From: Stichopus chloronotus
Taxonomy: Eukaryota > Echinodermata > Holothuroidea > Aspidochirotida > Stichopodidae
Direction of reading: 5' to 3'
DNA: 64,000 nucleotides
Assembly: GCA_021234535.1 (NCBI GenBank)
Contig: CM037849.1
Location: 16,446,274-16,510,273, forward strand
Shown: one piece after another, positions 13,201-23,812 of the stretch
Numbering within the stretch: the first letter of the stretch is position 1
Layout: each line of letters starts with the position of its first letter
Program-made: the position numbers and the translations under genes
The notes under the pieces: model-generated
Database searches by the model: none
Told to the model about the DNA's origin: nothing
Seen by the model: only the letters and a program-made list of their open reading frames with translations

Positions 13201-13350
13201 AGGTGGTTAGAGAAAGGCAGTGAAAAGGATAGGTAGTTTGAGAAAGGCAATGTGAAGGAGGAGGATAGGTAGTTTGAGAAAGACCATGTATGAGGAGATT
13301 GTACTTTGAGAAAGGAGGATAGGTAGTTTGAGAGAGGCAGTGAAAAGGAT
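10205..13350 (+). repeat. 130-bp minisatellite array, about 24 units
   Basis: The array is built from a 130-bp unit that is itself three related blocks of about 36, 64 and 30 bp. Each block begins GGATAGGT(A/G)G and contains a GAGAAAG core. Most units are nearly identical, with block-level variants: GTGTACACAAGGATAGG versus GTGAAAAGGATAGG, GAAGGAGGA versus GAATGAGGA, and some units missing a block. Units around 10.7-11.1 kb are more degenerate, with indels. Because 130 is not divisible by 3 and the unit has no stop in any minus-strand frame, long minus-strand open frames (up to 589 codons at 10805-12574) arise. They encode a Leu/Ser/Pro/Thr-rich repetitive string and are best read as artefacts. 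Confidence 0.95.
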
Positions 13351-13355
13351 AGTTA

Positions 13356-13553
13356 CAATCTTGGACAAAATACCTTGGGACACCCCGCGCCCCCGTTCAA
13401 TGTCGGCTACAAGATTACCGTTCAAAGGGTACATTCACTTCTATAGCACAACATCGGAAAGGGGCGTGGGGTTTCATGTTATCCCCTCAACTAAAATTCA
13501 GGATTATATTTGCAACGTAGGACAAAGTGTCCCAATAGTTTTGTCCAAGATTG
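13356..13553 (+). mobile_element. 200-bp miniature element, copy 1, abutting the minisatellite
   Basis: The segment begins CAATCTTGGACAAAATACC and ends with the near inverse, TTTTGTCCAAGATTG. This gives terminal inverted repeats of roughly 28 bp that include a TTGGGACAC block. A second copy in the same orientation lies at 15083-15293, very similar across the internal part (for example TTTCATGTTATCCCCTCAAC). Its left end follows the last minisatellite units within about 10 bp. It has no coding capacity. The superfamily is not assignable because no target duplication is clear. Confidence 0.8.
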
Positions 13554-15082
13554 TCTGAGAATTTCGATGGGCCAGAAGCATGGGCGGGGCACAGGAAAAA
13601 TTGTCACTTTGAAAAAAGTTAAACGGCAAAATGGGGGGGGGGGGGTGATATTCCTTGCAACAAGAAACATCAGCAGTGCATGTTCGGCATGTTTGGGGCC
13701 TATATTGAAGTTGGTTTACTGTAATAATATTACTGTGTGAATGTTGTCAATGCTGTTACGGAGTAAAGGGAGGAATAAGTCAGTCAAATCCATGTATTTG
13801 CATTAAATGTGCTAAATACAATGTAGTCATTTGAGGAGGTAACATAGTCCAATGCATCTTGTCGACCAGGAAACTACTTTAAAACATTTTGAATGATACA
13901 AATGACGTACTTTCGGCTCAAACTCTGCTGAGACAGGTACCGAAGAAAGAAAAAAAAAAAACAACCAAAAACAAAAAACTAACATGATGGTGGTCAGTTG
14001 AAGAAGATCGATGTATATGTGTTATTTATTCAAAATGTTCACAGTGATGACGTGGTGTGTGCTGTTAAAGTAACTACGCTTAATGACTGTTATGCCTGAC
14101 TTGCAGGTTAATCTGAGTAAAAAAGGTGTACTGTCATCATACAAAAGAAACCCCCAAAATGCAAATTTAAAAATGTGACGTTTGTTCATATTCATATACT
14201 GTAACAGTGACATTGTGACACCCATTTTATAGTACCGTACATGGTGCACTATAATATGTTAGTCATTTTAAGCAGTTTCAACGGACTTCAGAGTATATTT
14301 TTGTTGTAAGAGCTATATATTACCTTATGTTGTATATGAATGAATAAAAAGTGAGAAGTTGACAGACATTTTAGTTTATAAATGGATAATTGAGCAGTGA
14401 AAAACACTGTGGTCATGCTGTGAATCGAACCCGGGCCTTCCGATCCCAGCTGACTTAGACCTAACAACAGCGTCCGACAGTATAGGTTAATGAAACCCAC
14501 GTTCTACCAAATGTTTTGAAAGGAAAATTTAAGCAACCGGTGGGAAGATTTGCGTAGATTTCAAGACTGAAGATTACATATGTTACCAGCTCCATACAGT
14601 GTAAAAATTGCAGTCAGAAATCTTGATTTAGCTGCAGAAAATGAAAAAAACCAGCCTTTACTAACATTCTACCATTATTTTAATGTTAAGCTGAATCAAC
14701 AGTTTGGACTTTTACGCATTTTGGAGCTACTTCAGAATGTCTTATAACTGGGATTCCTACCAGCACTCTACAATTGCAGTAACACTCCTCATGCAACGCA
14801 ATGCAACAGCTGCCCATCAACGATATTTCTAAACGCAACCATTTTGTCGGCATACAAAACCATGAAACAATGAATGATCACTCGTTTTCAACAAAACATG
14901 CAAATAAACCCCCAAATTAAAATTTAACCTTATTGTGTTTATAGTCATAATTCAGAATACTTTAATTTGAAAATCCCCAGACCCATAGGCCTCGATAACT
15001 AATTTTTATGATGCACCTTGTCCAAAAAAGTTCAATTTTCTTTCAATCATTTTGCTCCAAAGTTGCTCCCAAAAAATTCAGA
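13554..15082. other. Segment between two direct element copies
   Basis: About 1.5 kb of mostly unique AT-rich sequence, bracketed by direct copies of the 200-bp element. It includes a G13 tract at 13633-13645, an A-rich tract near 13950 and a tRNA-like fragment on the minus strand near 14405-14500. I found no protein-coding gene in it. Confidence 0.5.
14405..14500 (-). repeat. tRNA-like fragment, probably a SINE remnant
   Basis: The reverse complement carries GGGTTCGATTC, a good match to the RNA polymerase III B box, preceded by GATCGGAAGGCCCG. An A-box-like TAAGTCAGCTGG sits about 14 nt upstream, too close for a functional tRNA. No complete cloverleaf could be drawn. A degenerate tRNA-derived SINE head is the best reading; an intact tRNA gene is unlikely. 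Confidence 0.4.
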
Positions 15083-15293
15083 CAATTTTGGACAAAATAC
15101 CTTGGGACACCCCTTCCCCCCCTCCCCCGTTCAGTTTTGGCTGTAGGATTGCTGTTCAAAGGGTACGTATACATTCACTTTTATAGCACAACACTGGAAA
15201 GGGGTGCGGGGTTTCATGTTATCCCCTCAACTAAAATTCAGGATTATATTTGCAACGTACGGCAAAGTGTCCCAACAATTTCGTCCAAGATTG
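15083..15293 (+). mobile_element. 200-bp miniature element, copy 2
   Basis: Same orientation and structure as 13356-13553, with ACAATTTTGGACAAAATACC at the left and CGTCCAAGATTG at the right. It differs by substitutions and a few short insertions (for example extra C residues near 15115 and GTAT near 15165). It is followed directly by degenerate minisatellite sequence, mirroring the minisatellite that precedes copy 1. Confidence 0.8.
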
Positions 15294-15295
15294 TA

Positions 15296-15425
15296 TGTTT
15301 GAAAAAGGCGATGTGAAGGAGGATAGGTAGTCTGAGAAAGGCGATGCAAAAGAGGATAGGATAGTTGCGAGAGAAGCAGTGTATAGGGTGGAGGAGAGGC
15401 AGTTGGAAGAAAGACAATGTAAATG
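15296..15425 (+). repeat. Degenerate remnant of the 130-bp minisatellite
   Basis: GGCGATGTGAAGGAGGATAG at about 15308 and several following GAGAAAGGCGATG, GGATAGG and GGCAGT blocks match the minisatellite at 10205-13350, but degenerate quickly. It lies immediately after element copy 2. The array was therefore either interrupted by the 13356-15293 segment, or both arrays belong to one larger repeat unit. Confidence 0.75.
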
Positions 15426-16009
15426 AGAGAGGCTTCACATGTGATAACTATGTGTGCATGTGTGTCTTCCTGTGATGCCCTATCCCAGACAGAAATATTG
15501 GTCCCTTGCCAAAATTTTTTTGACTGGAAACTTCAAAGGAAACAAAAAAGGTAATGTGAATATATGACCTCTTCCTTTTAACTTAAAAAATTTGTTAACT
15601 AGTTCTTAAAAAGTTCTTAAGTTCATAGTTTGTAAAGTCTGGGAGTCTATTTTTGCTGACGATGTGATGCATTGTATCATTGGAGAAACACTGCACATAG
15701 TTCAAGGTCACCTGTGGCACTCTCATATTTTCACGTGAAACTTAGTAGATTCCTCAGCGATGTTTTCCTGGAAAAAATATTTCTAGGGTTTGTCCTCTTT
15801 GGAAAAAGTCTAGCGGACAAAGGGGACCAAGGGAGAGGTGGTAATAGGTGGTTGGTTGTTTCTTATATAAAGTCAAGCTAGGTAAATGACTTTTGGAATG
15901 TGTTTCAAGAACTGCTTTATTCCAAGTTTGTGAATGTCATTTTAAGTATTGACTTTTGAGGGAGAGCAAGGCAGAAAAAAGATGTTTGGATACAGAGAGA
16001 AAACTCACC
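15426..16009. other. Non-coding stretch, no gene recognised
   Basis: Short open frames only. I see no defined repeat or motif. Confidence 0.4.
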
Positions 16010-16267
16010 TTAAAGGCTGTATTGCATCACCCTAAGCTATATTTTTACCTCCTGGAAAGGAAAATTCTCAACTGGTTCTAAGTTACAGTACTCCTAGATT
16101 GACAGCAAATTCGAAAGATGCAGAGCAGCTCGTATTACACAGCGTACACAGGGATCCATTGTTTTGATTAATACACGTGGAGGAATTTCAGACAGGCTGA
16201 GGGAGGGACTAGAGGTAGGTGGTTGGGAGAATTGAAACTGTCTGGGGTGATGAGTTTTTGTCTTTAA
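16010..16267 (+). mobile_element. Miniature element, TTAA-flanked family, copy 2
   Basis: 258 bp bounded by TTAA at 16010-16013 and 16264-16267, aligning end to end with the reverse complement of 4488-4744. Well-conserved blocks include CCTGGAAAGGAAAATTCTCA, TTCGAAAGATGCAGAGCAGC and GGTGGTTGGGAGAATTGAAA. The right terminus has diverged (GATGAGTTTTTGTC). It has no coding capacity. Confidence 0.8.
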
Positions 16268-18204
16268 GGTCTACAAGACTCAACTGTGCCTCTTTTGGAA
16301 CTGTACAGTAAATCTGAGTTAGGCTATTGTCGGCAGCTGTAACAAGTGTAAGTCTCTTTTACTTGCTATGTCCAGAACAAGAAAGACCCTAAAGACGAAA
16401 GACTCATTGTGATTCAGTCAATGGCTTTGGGCAATTGGGAATTTGAAAGCACAGTTGAGGTTTAAAGGTCCTAGGCCTTTGAATTGCCTATACACTAATA
16501 AAGTTAGAGGCCGGCATGGTTTAACTTAAACACTATTTTACCGATTTAGGAGTCCTACGAAGTCTACGTAGGTTGTACGTTAGTTCACTGAGACTGTGCA
16601 CATTTTAAGTAGGCTACTGGAACCATTCCTGTGTTCTATCCATGCAAATTTACATCATGAGTGCATTGAATGAATGAAGGCTGGGGTTATTCAACAGTTG
16701 GTACAAGTTTTTAGTCACTCTTAAAGTGGTAGCAATGTAAGTGGCAAGGATGACAGAACAAGGAGCAAAAATTGTTTACTATAATGGCCTGGTAGCTGTG
16801 AGTCTTTTGTAGGGTATATGTGCTCTGTTAACCACAACAAGTGGTCTTTGTAACAGGCAAGTAGCCAAGATGACAAATTCTTTGTTGTTAACATTACACA
16901 ACTTGGCTAAACATTTTCAGTGCCTTCGTTGAATAAGCCTCTTCATACAAAGACCTTTTGATTTCCATGTAACCTTGCTGCTAATTTCAGCAGGTCAACA
17001 AAGTCAGTTCTCCTTTGTGTGGAGGGTAAGGAGGAGGGTTCATTGGTCCCTAAGTCGGCCCTAACTGTAACTGTGGTTGGTATCCTTCTTCCAGATTAAC
17101 CTCGGTGGTGCAGCTGTGGTTGGCTTAAATATATTGGCAGAGATGACTTCATTGTGTTACTAAGACAGTGAATCAAGCTATGTGGTACACCTCAGCTTAG
17201 AAACATAGCTGACAATTAAACTAGTTAACACCATAGAGAGAGGTGTAAAATGGTTTTCCATGATGGTACAGTAATTTACATGTAACTGATTTCACGGAAG
17301 GTGTCAGTCCTGTGTGATTAAAAGGAAGTTTGTCGGTTACGTTACCGAGTTGAATTATGCGTAGATGATAATGAGCATGTAGAACAAAAAAGGTTGAACA
17401 TTCAACTCAGTTTACTGACTTTGAAGAATTGGTTTTTGTGGTAGTCGTGAACAATCATGGGTATGGGACATTGGGAGGGGGGGTGCTTTTGAGGTTCACC
17501 AGAACTGCCATAGTGTAGATAAAGTCAGGTATCTTTAGCAGTTAGTCTAAGATCAGGCAGTGAATTTGTTAATAGTTTTTAATCAACATGCCATTACTAA
17601 TAGAACATGCAACAGCAAGTATAATGGCTAAGTAATTTACAGCAAGTCATACCCCGAGGATCAGGATATTTTCCTACTTCCCTGATTATATTGAACTGTA
17701 CGTAAGTTTTCGTTCAGTTGACTTGTTTTTCTTAGGCACAGCTTGAGATTTTTGTTTTCTCGGGGGAAAGTTGTGCGGGTTAGTGAGGAAGGGGTTTACC
17801 AGGTGAGAAATAGGGTGGGGTGAGAAGGGTTGTTCAAGCACAAAGTTTCTTAAGGCTAGTGCGGAAGTTGATTTACTATTAAACCAAGATCATGGAGAAA
17901 CTTTCCAGGAACCTCTTGTCACTGTGAGAACTTTGTTGCAGCAGTTATTCTCTAGCACTGTATTTCAAAACAGTCCATCCCTTTCAAAGCACAAAGTCGA
18001 CACAGTTGGGAGCTTCCTGTCTTTCTGTCTGTGTCCCAGTTATTGTAATTTTTTGATTCTATGATTCATCTTGAAGGTATGTTTTTGTATGGAAAAAACA
18101 GCCCTTGTGCTACAGTGTACAGTCAGTACACCCACTGTCTGCAGTGGGTCACATGGCTAATAAACTGTTGGGGTGTCTTTGGTAAGTAAAAATAGGGACT
18201 CACC
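16268..18204. other. Non-coding stretch, no gene recognised
   Basis: AT-rich sequence with a G7 tract near 17477. No coding exon or defined repeat was recognised. Confidence 0.4.
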
Positions 18205-18519
18205 TTAAAGGGACATGTAACGATTTCAAACAGAAGAAAACAGAAAATCGTTGTCCAAGCATATATGGGGTAAAAATGTTATGGCTTAATTGTTTTGTAT
18301 CAGATAGTCCATACGCACAATGAAGTGTTTAGGAATACCACATGTGGATAAAAGCATAGCTAGGCGACAGGATCGCAGAGATACATGTACAAAGTTCAAA
18401 CTTACTGTACAAATTTGAAAAAACCAGCTGGTTTATAGTTCTTGTCATGATTCCAAGAATTGGACCAATTGTCTGAGGGGTAATTAGTCGTGTATGACGG
18501 GAAGTGCATAACACTTTAA
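18205..18519 (+). mobile_element. Possible TTAA-flanked miniature element
   Basis: Begins ACTCACCTTAAAGGGACATG (TTAA at 18205-18208). The same seven flanking bases precede the TTAA of the 16010 element and the inverted end of the 4488 element. A second TTAA at 18516-18519 could be the other boundary, but the terminal inverted repeat is poor. The internal sequence is unrelated to the 4488/16010 family. Called mainly on the shared terminus. Confidence 0.35.
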
Positions 18520-19015
18520 AGCAGGCCCACATGTTCTTCGTTACACTCTAAATGAGTGTTTTTCTGCATTCCAACTGTTCGCAGACTTCCCCCTAAACTG
18601 TTCGGTAGGTTGACCCATACTCACAGTACATTATAATGTAGACCAATTCTTTCTCCAGTGACAGAATTTTGTATGAATAAAGGTACACTGCTAAAGTTTC
18701 TCAGTCAAACTTTATACAGATGTTTGGTATACCTCACCTTCAACCCCTCTTTTCAAGGTTAAAAGTTTATGTGTGTCAAAGAATCATGATGGTTCTCAGA
18801 ATATGAATGAACATGAATTTATTGAATTACAATAATAGGTTGCCTTCTGAGTCTGTGCATGCTTGACAACATTATAAAGGTGAGGACATAGTTATCAGAC
18901 AAAAAAAAATGATGTAAGTTGCATACATGGATAGGCTCTGTCCTAATGAGAACTATAAATTGCATCTTGTGCAAATGTAAAAAAGTAAATTAGACCCAGA
19001 GCTGTGAAGGAATCA

Positions 19016-19205
19016 GAATTGTTGACAAGTTGCTTTTCAATTATTTTTTTGTAATTATATCCATATTTCCTAAATTTCAATCATAGGAAAAGGTAGGAAA
19101 GAACTGTAAAAGAAACAAAATTGTTTTCAAGTTGCTTTTCCATTATTTTTTGCAAATATATCCATATATTTTGATTTTCAATTATGAGGAAGAATAGCAA
19201 AATCA
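19016..19205 (+). repeat. Diverged two-copy tandem duplication, about 100 bp
   Basis: Two adjacent units share AATTGTT, CAAGTTGCTTTTC, ATTATTTTTT and ATATATCCATAT blocks, followed by a TTTCAAT(C/T)AT(A/G) block and a GGAA-rich tail. The copies have clearly diverged, so the duplication is old. No function is inferred. Confidence 0.65.
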
Positions 19206-21130
19206 CATGAACACAATCCCCCCCAATGGTTACATACATGATTGTATGAAATATCCTCTCAAATACATTCCTACATATAAGCCAAACATGTTATGATGTG
19301 ATACTGTTAAAATACACAGATGAAACAATTAACCTCTTTGTAGTAATGATCAGAACAATCAGACAATACATAATTTGATAATAGATTTTGATAGGGATCG
19401 GGAGAGTCCCCCACCCCCTGGATGCCATCCTGTGATGGGGGCACTGAACTGAAAAGGTCTACTGCTTTAATGAAAGTCTGTCATATTGTACAGTACGATT
19501 GCCCTTTATTATCCCTCCACATAGGGAGCTCTGTGACTAATTCTGAGAAAGTAAATACACACACATCCTTTCTGATCAACAGGTAGTCTATCATTGAAGT
19601 TGTTCCTTGTGAAGACAGGTGCTTGTCGAACTGGAACAAAAAAAAAAAAGAAACAAAGAAAAGTTGTTTTTGACAATGGCAGACCTTACTGCACTGATGT
19701 TTTGATGGAGATCGAAGCTAAATATAGACAGTTGTTTTTGAGGGTATTGCATATTAAAAACAGACAACAAAATATTTTCCAAACCTCAGAAATGTCGATG
19801 GATTTAAAGGAATGTAGAATCCAGTGGTGACCTTGAAAGCTTTTGACCAAATGTTATGAGTTTAAAAACCTTTTTTTTTTTTTTTCTTTATTTGAAATGA
19901 GTTTGGGCAGGTAAGTGTGCCTTTGTTATAGAATCATTCTTTAGCTGAAGATTTTGATTCTTATGGATACCACACATGCTGGTAACAAACCACTAGGAGT
20001 CTTATGTGTTTGTGAATGAGTCACCATGCTTCATGTAGCCTGCTATGAAGTTATCATTATAAACATCCTATGTTGTTCATTCAAATGATTGTCATCTTAA
20101 TAATTCATTAATTTTATGCATGACTGTTACCTCACATCTGATTATTATTGAGCTCGGTATGATCCTTTTTTGGTCCAACCTGCTTCAGTGGCTCCATGTT
20201 GCTTTAAGAGGAAGGGACTCCCTGGTAACTGGAGTAAGAGATTATGGTTTCATAAGGTGACTCCTGGCAGAGTGAATGAGCACTCTTTTTGAATGACTGC
20301 TGAACAATTCATGAGTCATTTATGAGCGACACCACTTGATGAGTTGAGGGTGTTAGTCATACAACAACACTCAATCATGAATCAATGCTTGAATGTCAGG
20401 GTCTCAGTTACAGAACTCTGGTAATCTATTAACCGGAGAAAAGCCCCTCTTTCAAAAGTGTACCACTATTGTCTGAAGAAAAACTACCCTATCCCCTGTA
20501 CAGTGTATAGTCAATCAAAGTTTGGGCATACCTTTGAGTGAGAGGTAATAGGGTTTTGTTCATACTGGATAGCCTAACGGTTATAACCACATGATGAATA
20601 ATGGATTAATCCAATAGGGACTGGACTGATGTGAATTGGATAAGATGAATTGGAGCTTTACCTATTCTGGGTTGCAGCGTATTAAGCTGATTGTGTAGGC
20701 CTGTGTAATATCCCTGGCCACAGGTATGTTTTATTCAGTGGTGGCTTTTTGTCTGGACATTGCGGGATTTGCTTGTAACTGTAATAACCCACAGGATGAA
20801 TAATAAATTGCAATAGAGTATGACTGAATACTCTTTACACTTTTTAAGTTCCTTGGGCAATTGTATCTCCATGGACCACAGACTATGCATGCCTGCATCA
20901 AGCATCTGGTGGTGTAATTACTGAACATGGCTACAAATTTCTGTGTATAGATTGTCAAAATCTATGATCCTGTTACTAGGAGAGAGCTGGGGAGAAGATA
21001 ATGAGAGAATGAGGATAGGTAATAGGCCAGTTTTAACCTCAGTTAGTCCTAGATTGCCTCCTTCTCCCAGAGTAATCTCCTGTAGTAACTTTACATCACA
21101 CATTTAATTTGCTGAATGGTTGAACTCATT

Positions 21131-22345
21131 CGGGAAATTTTCCTAGGAAATGTCCTCCTACCCTGAAAATTTTCCCCTCATTTAAGATAATTTTTTCAGT
21201 AGTACTGTTATTAAAAAAACAAACTTTTAACCATTGAAAATCAGTGCTTCAGCTGATACGAAATATTCGACACACCAAATTGAGTATTTTAGGACCCAGC
21301 AGAGGAACAATAATACTTCAAAGCGCTAGTAACAAACCGCGTGTTAATCAAAGCGACGTATCACGTAACAATATGGTCAATATCAACTGAGAATTTTAGT
21401 TCAGCATACATTTTGTCTTTTAATAAACAGCATGCCTGATACTGAGGTTTTAACTTTTAAACACATCCTCTCCAAACATAGATGTGTTTTTGCAACAAGT
21501 CATAAGTGACCCTCTTATAGTTCCAACAAGTCAAAATCGTGATTCATGAAATACTGAACTCCTGAGATTTATATTCAATTTAGTTGAGAATAATTCTTTT
21601 ACTTTTTGCAGTGCTAATTTTGAATAATGTATAATGAAGACAAAATGCAGTGAACTAGAACATACCTGGCTTTTAATCAGATCTAAAGGAGTGACTAAAA
21701 GAGTGACCCATCCTTGACCCTGAAATTGTGCCACTTCTCCTAAATTCATTCTTCTGATCATAAGTCAGGTCTTCAGGATATGTCTTACTAGAGTGGTTTA
21801 CAAACACTTTGTATTTTATCTGCAAATGTTTTGCTCCCTCTCATCTCTGTGGTGCACTACAGTGGATCATTAGCTATACTGATGATCAGAACAGTAGTTT
21901 GATTTACCTAATACTCAGTCATCCTAATTTGACTCTAACAATATAGTGTCAGGTGTGAGTGATTGAGCTAATCCCTTTGAAGTTGACTTCCAATTTACTT
22001 CAATACCATGGGACTTTTTTAAACCAGTTTAAGTTAGCCTAAGCACTCAGTCAATAATCAGTCAACTGTCAACAGTCCACGGTTCCAGTCTGTTACGACC
22101 ACTATCACTTGAAACAAATCATCAACATATATCAGCCTTTATAAAGGAGCAACTAAGTACTAAAATACACTGTGATAATGGGAGGGGATGGGGAAAATTT
22201 CAGGTGGGGGGAGAATTTCTCTAAGAAAATTCCCCTGGAAAGGTGGAAATTTCAAAGGGAAATTGTCACCTTTCCGATGGAATTTTTGTAGGAGATTTTC
22301 CTAGGAGATATTCCTAGGAGAAATTCTCAAGGGGTGAAAATTCCT
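21131..22345. repeat. Possible inverted-repeat-bounded element
   Basis: The left segment (about 21131-21185) reads GGGAAATTTTCCTAGGAAAT, then CCCTGAAAATTTTCCCC. The right segment (about 22185-22345) holds the inverse, GGGGAAAATTTCAGGTGG, and several AGGAGATTTTCCTAGGAG-type short repeats. This could be the two subterminal regions of a degenerate element of about 1.2 kb, or independent purine-rich simple sequence. No target duplication was identified. Confidence 0.35.
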
Positions 22346-23404
22346 GTCACAATTCCTGATTATAATCAAAGTATGATTATCAGGCATTTGATTCACTCAG
22401 GTTGTCCTTTTGTTTGAGAATCGTGAAAGCTTGCTTGCTTACATTTATTACCTTAAAGTTGCTTGACAACTAGAGTGAAGGTTGTAGCGGCTCCTATGTT
22501 TGCAGTGTACTTTTCAGAGACCGTGACTCCCTTGAGCACAAACTCAGTCACGTTGTAGTATTAGTCTCGAAGGAAATAGACAGAAGCAAATCTGCAATAC
22601 CTCCAAGTAAACATTTCTCTCTCTGCAAGGTCATCTTCAAAAGTGGCCAATGTTATTGCATCGATTGTTGCCAATTTCATTTATACTGTACAAAATGTTA
22701 AGGAGGGAGCCAAATCTTGTGGCAATGACTCACCAAGTTTGGTAAATTGCTATTCCAAAGGGGTTTCTTTTCTTTAGTGGATATTACAAAAATATTCCTT
22801 GAACAAGGTTGAAGAGGATAAACACAAGTTAGTCATGTGATAAAAGAAAAGTTATCTTCAAGGTATACCTGGTACAATCATGTTATTGGCTGTCAGAATT
22901 ATATGAAAACTTAGTTTGACCCTAGCTGTTCTCTAGCTCATCTACTGCAGCTACTTACTGTCTGCATGTCACGGTAGCAGCAATTTGCCAGAGGTATCAG
23001 GTTGTCTGAAGTTATTGTGTGCGGACATGCATAAGTTAAATTCAGCAAAATATATTCAAACTGCACTGAAACTGGTTTGAAACTGGTTTGAATTACAGGG
23101 ATGTACGGTAATTCTTTTAGCTTTTCATCTTACAGCCACAGTACTAAATCTATGATGATAACAACCCATTTCTGCTTCCATATACGAACTTAAAATGTAA
23201 TTCATGGAAAAACTTCTGCACTTAAACTTTGAATCTTTAAAGTTGTCTCATTGCTTCCGTGGACTAGCTGGTGAATCGTTGTGTTTGTTGTTGGATAAAA
23301 CTGCATCCTTCCTCCGGCTTAGCACCCCCCTTGAAAAGACAAACATGGACTCCACCGCGACGTCAAGCCGTTTCCTGACATAAGTTCATGATGTCACTTT
23401 CAAA

Positions 23405-23804
23405 TAGTGTTGAGCCGATTATCGGTTAGTAGTATCGGTATCGGCCGATAATGGCGTTGTCGGTGAGATATCGGTATCGGCAAAAATGACCGCTATCTCC
23501 AATAAGGGCAACCGATAACAGGCCTTTGTCATTCCTCCACTGCACAAGAGTGTGAAAACTTTACAGAGCTCACCTGTATCGCAGTAAAGTTTCAAATCAT
23601 GGTTTCTCTGTGTGCTGTAACCCTTGTAGTCAAAAGTCTGTACATGACTCGAGTGGTGTTCAACTTATATTATTGTAATGGTAATATTGTTTACAAAAGA
23701 TTCTTTCTGTTTTTCTTTGTTATCGGTATCAGTATTGGGCCGATATTGACTTTGACTTATCGGTTATCGGCAATTTCCGATATCACTGTTACCGCTCAAC
23801 ACTA
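23405..23804. mobile_element. Non-autonomous hAT-like element with 8-bp target duplication
   Basis: A 400-bp element whose ends are inverted copies beginning TAGTGTTGAGC. Directly outside lie CTTTCAAA (23397-23404) and TTTTCAAA (23805-23812), an 8-bp duplication with one mismatch, as expected of hAT transposition. The subterminal regions are packed with ATCGG and CCGAT repeats, typical of transposase-binding subterminal motifs in hAT elements. No transposase is encoded; the interior is AT-rich with only short frames. Seven of eight matching target bases suggests a moderately old insertion. Confidence 0.85.
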
Positions 23805-23812
23805 TTTTCAAA

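Larger units (their letters stand above)
18520..23396. other. Non-coding stretch with minor repeats
   Basis: No gene recognised. It contains a two-copy duplication at 19016-19205, and a pair of inverted G/C-rich AAATTTTCC-type segments near 21131-21185 and 22185-22345. Long A or T runs occur at 19636 and 19871. Confidence 0.4.

Noticed and set aside
18110..18190. Open stretch before GGTAAGTAAA (CATVYSQYTHCLQW...)
   Set aside because: It has no LRRNT pattern, the wrong phase for joining to 27870, and no acceptor upstream.
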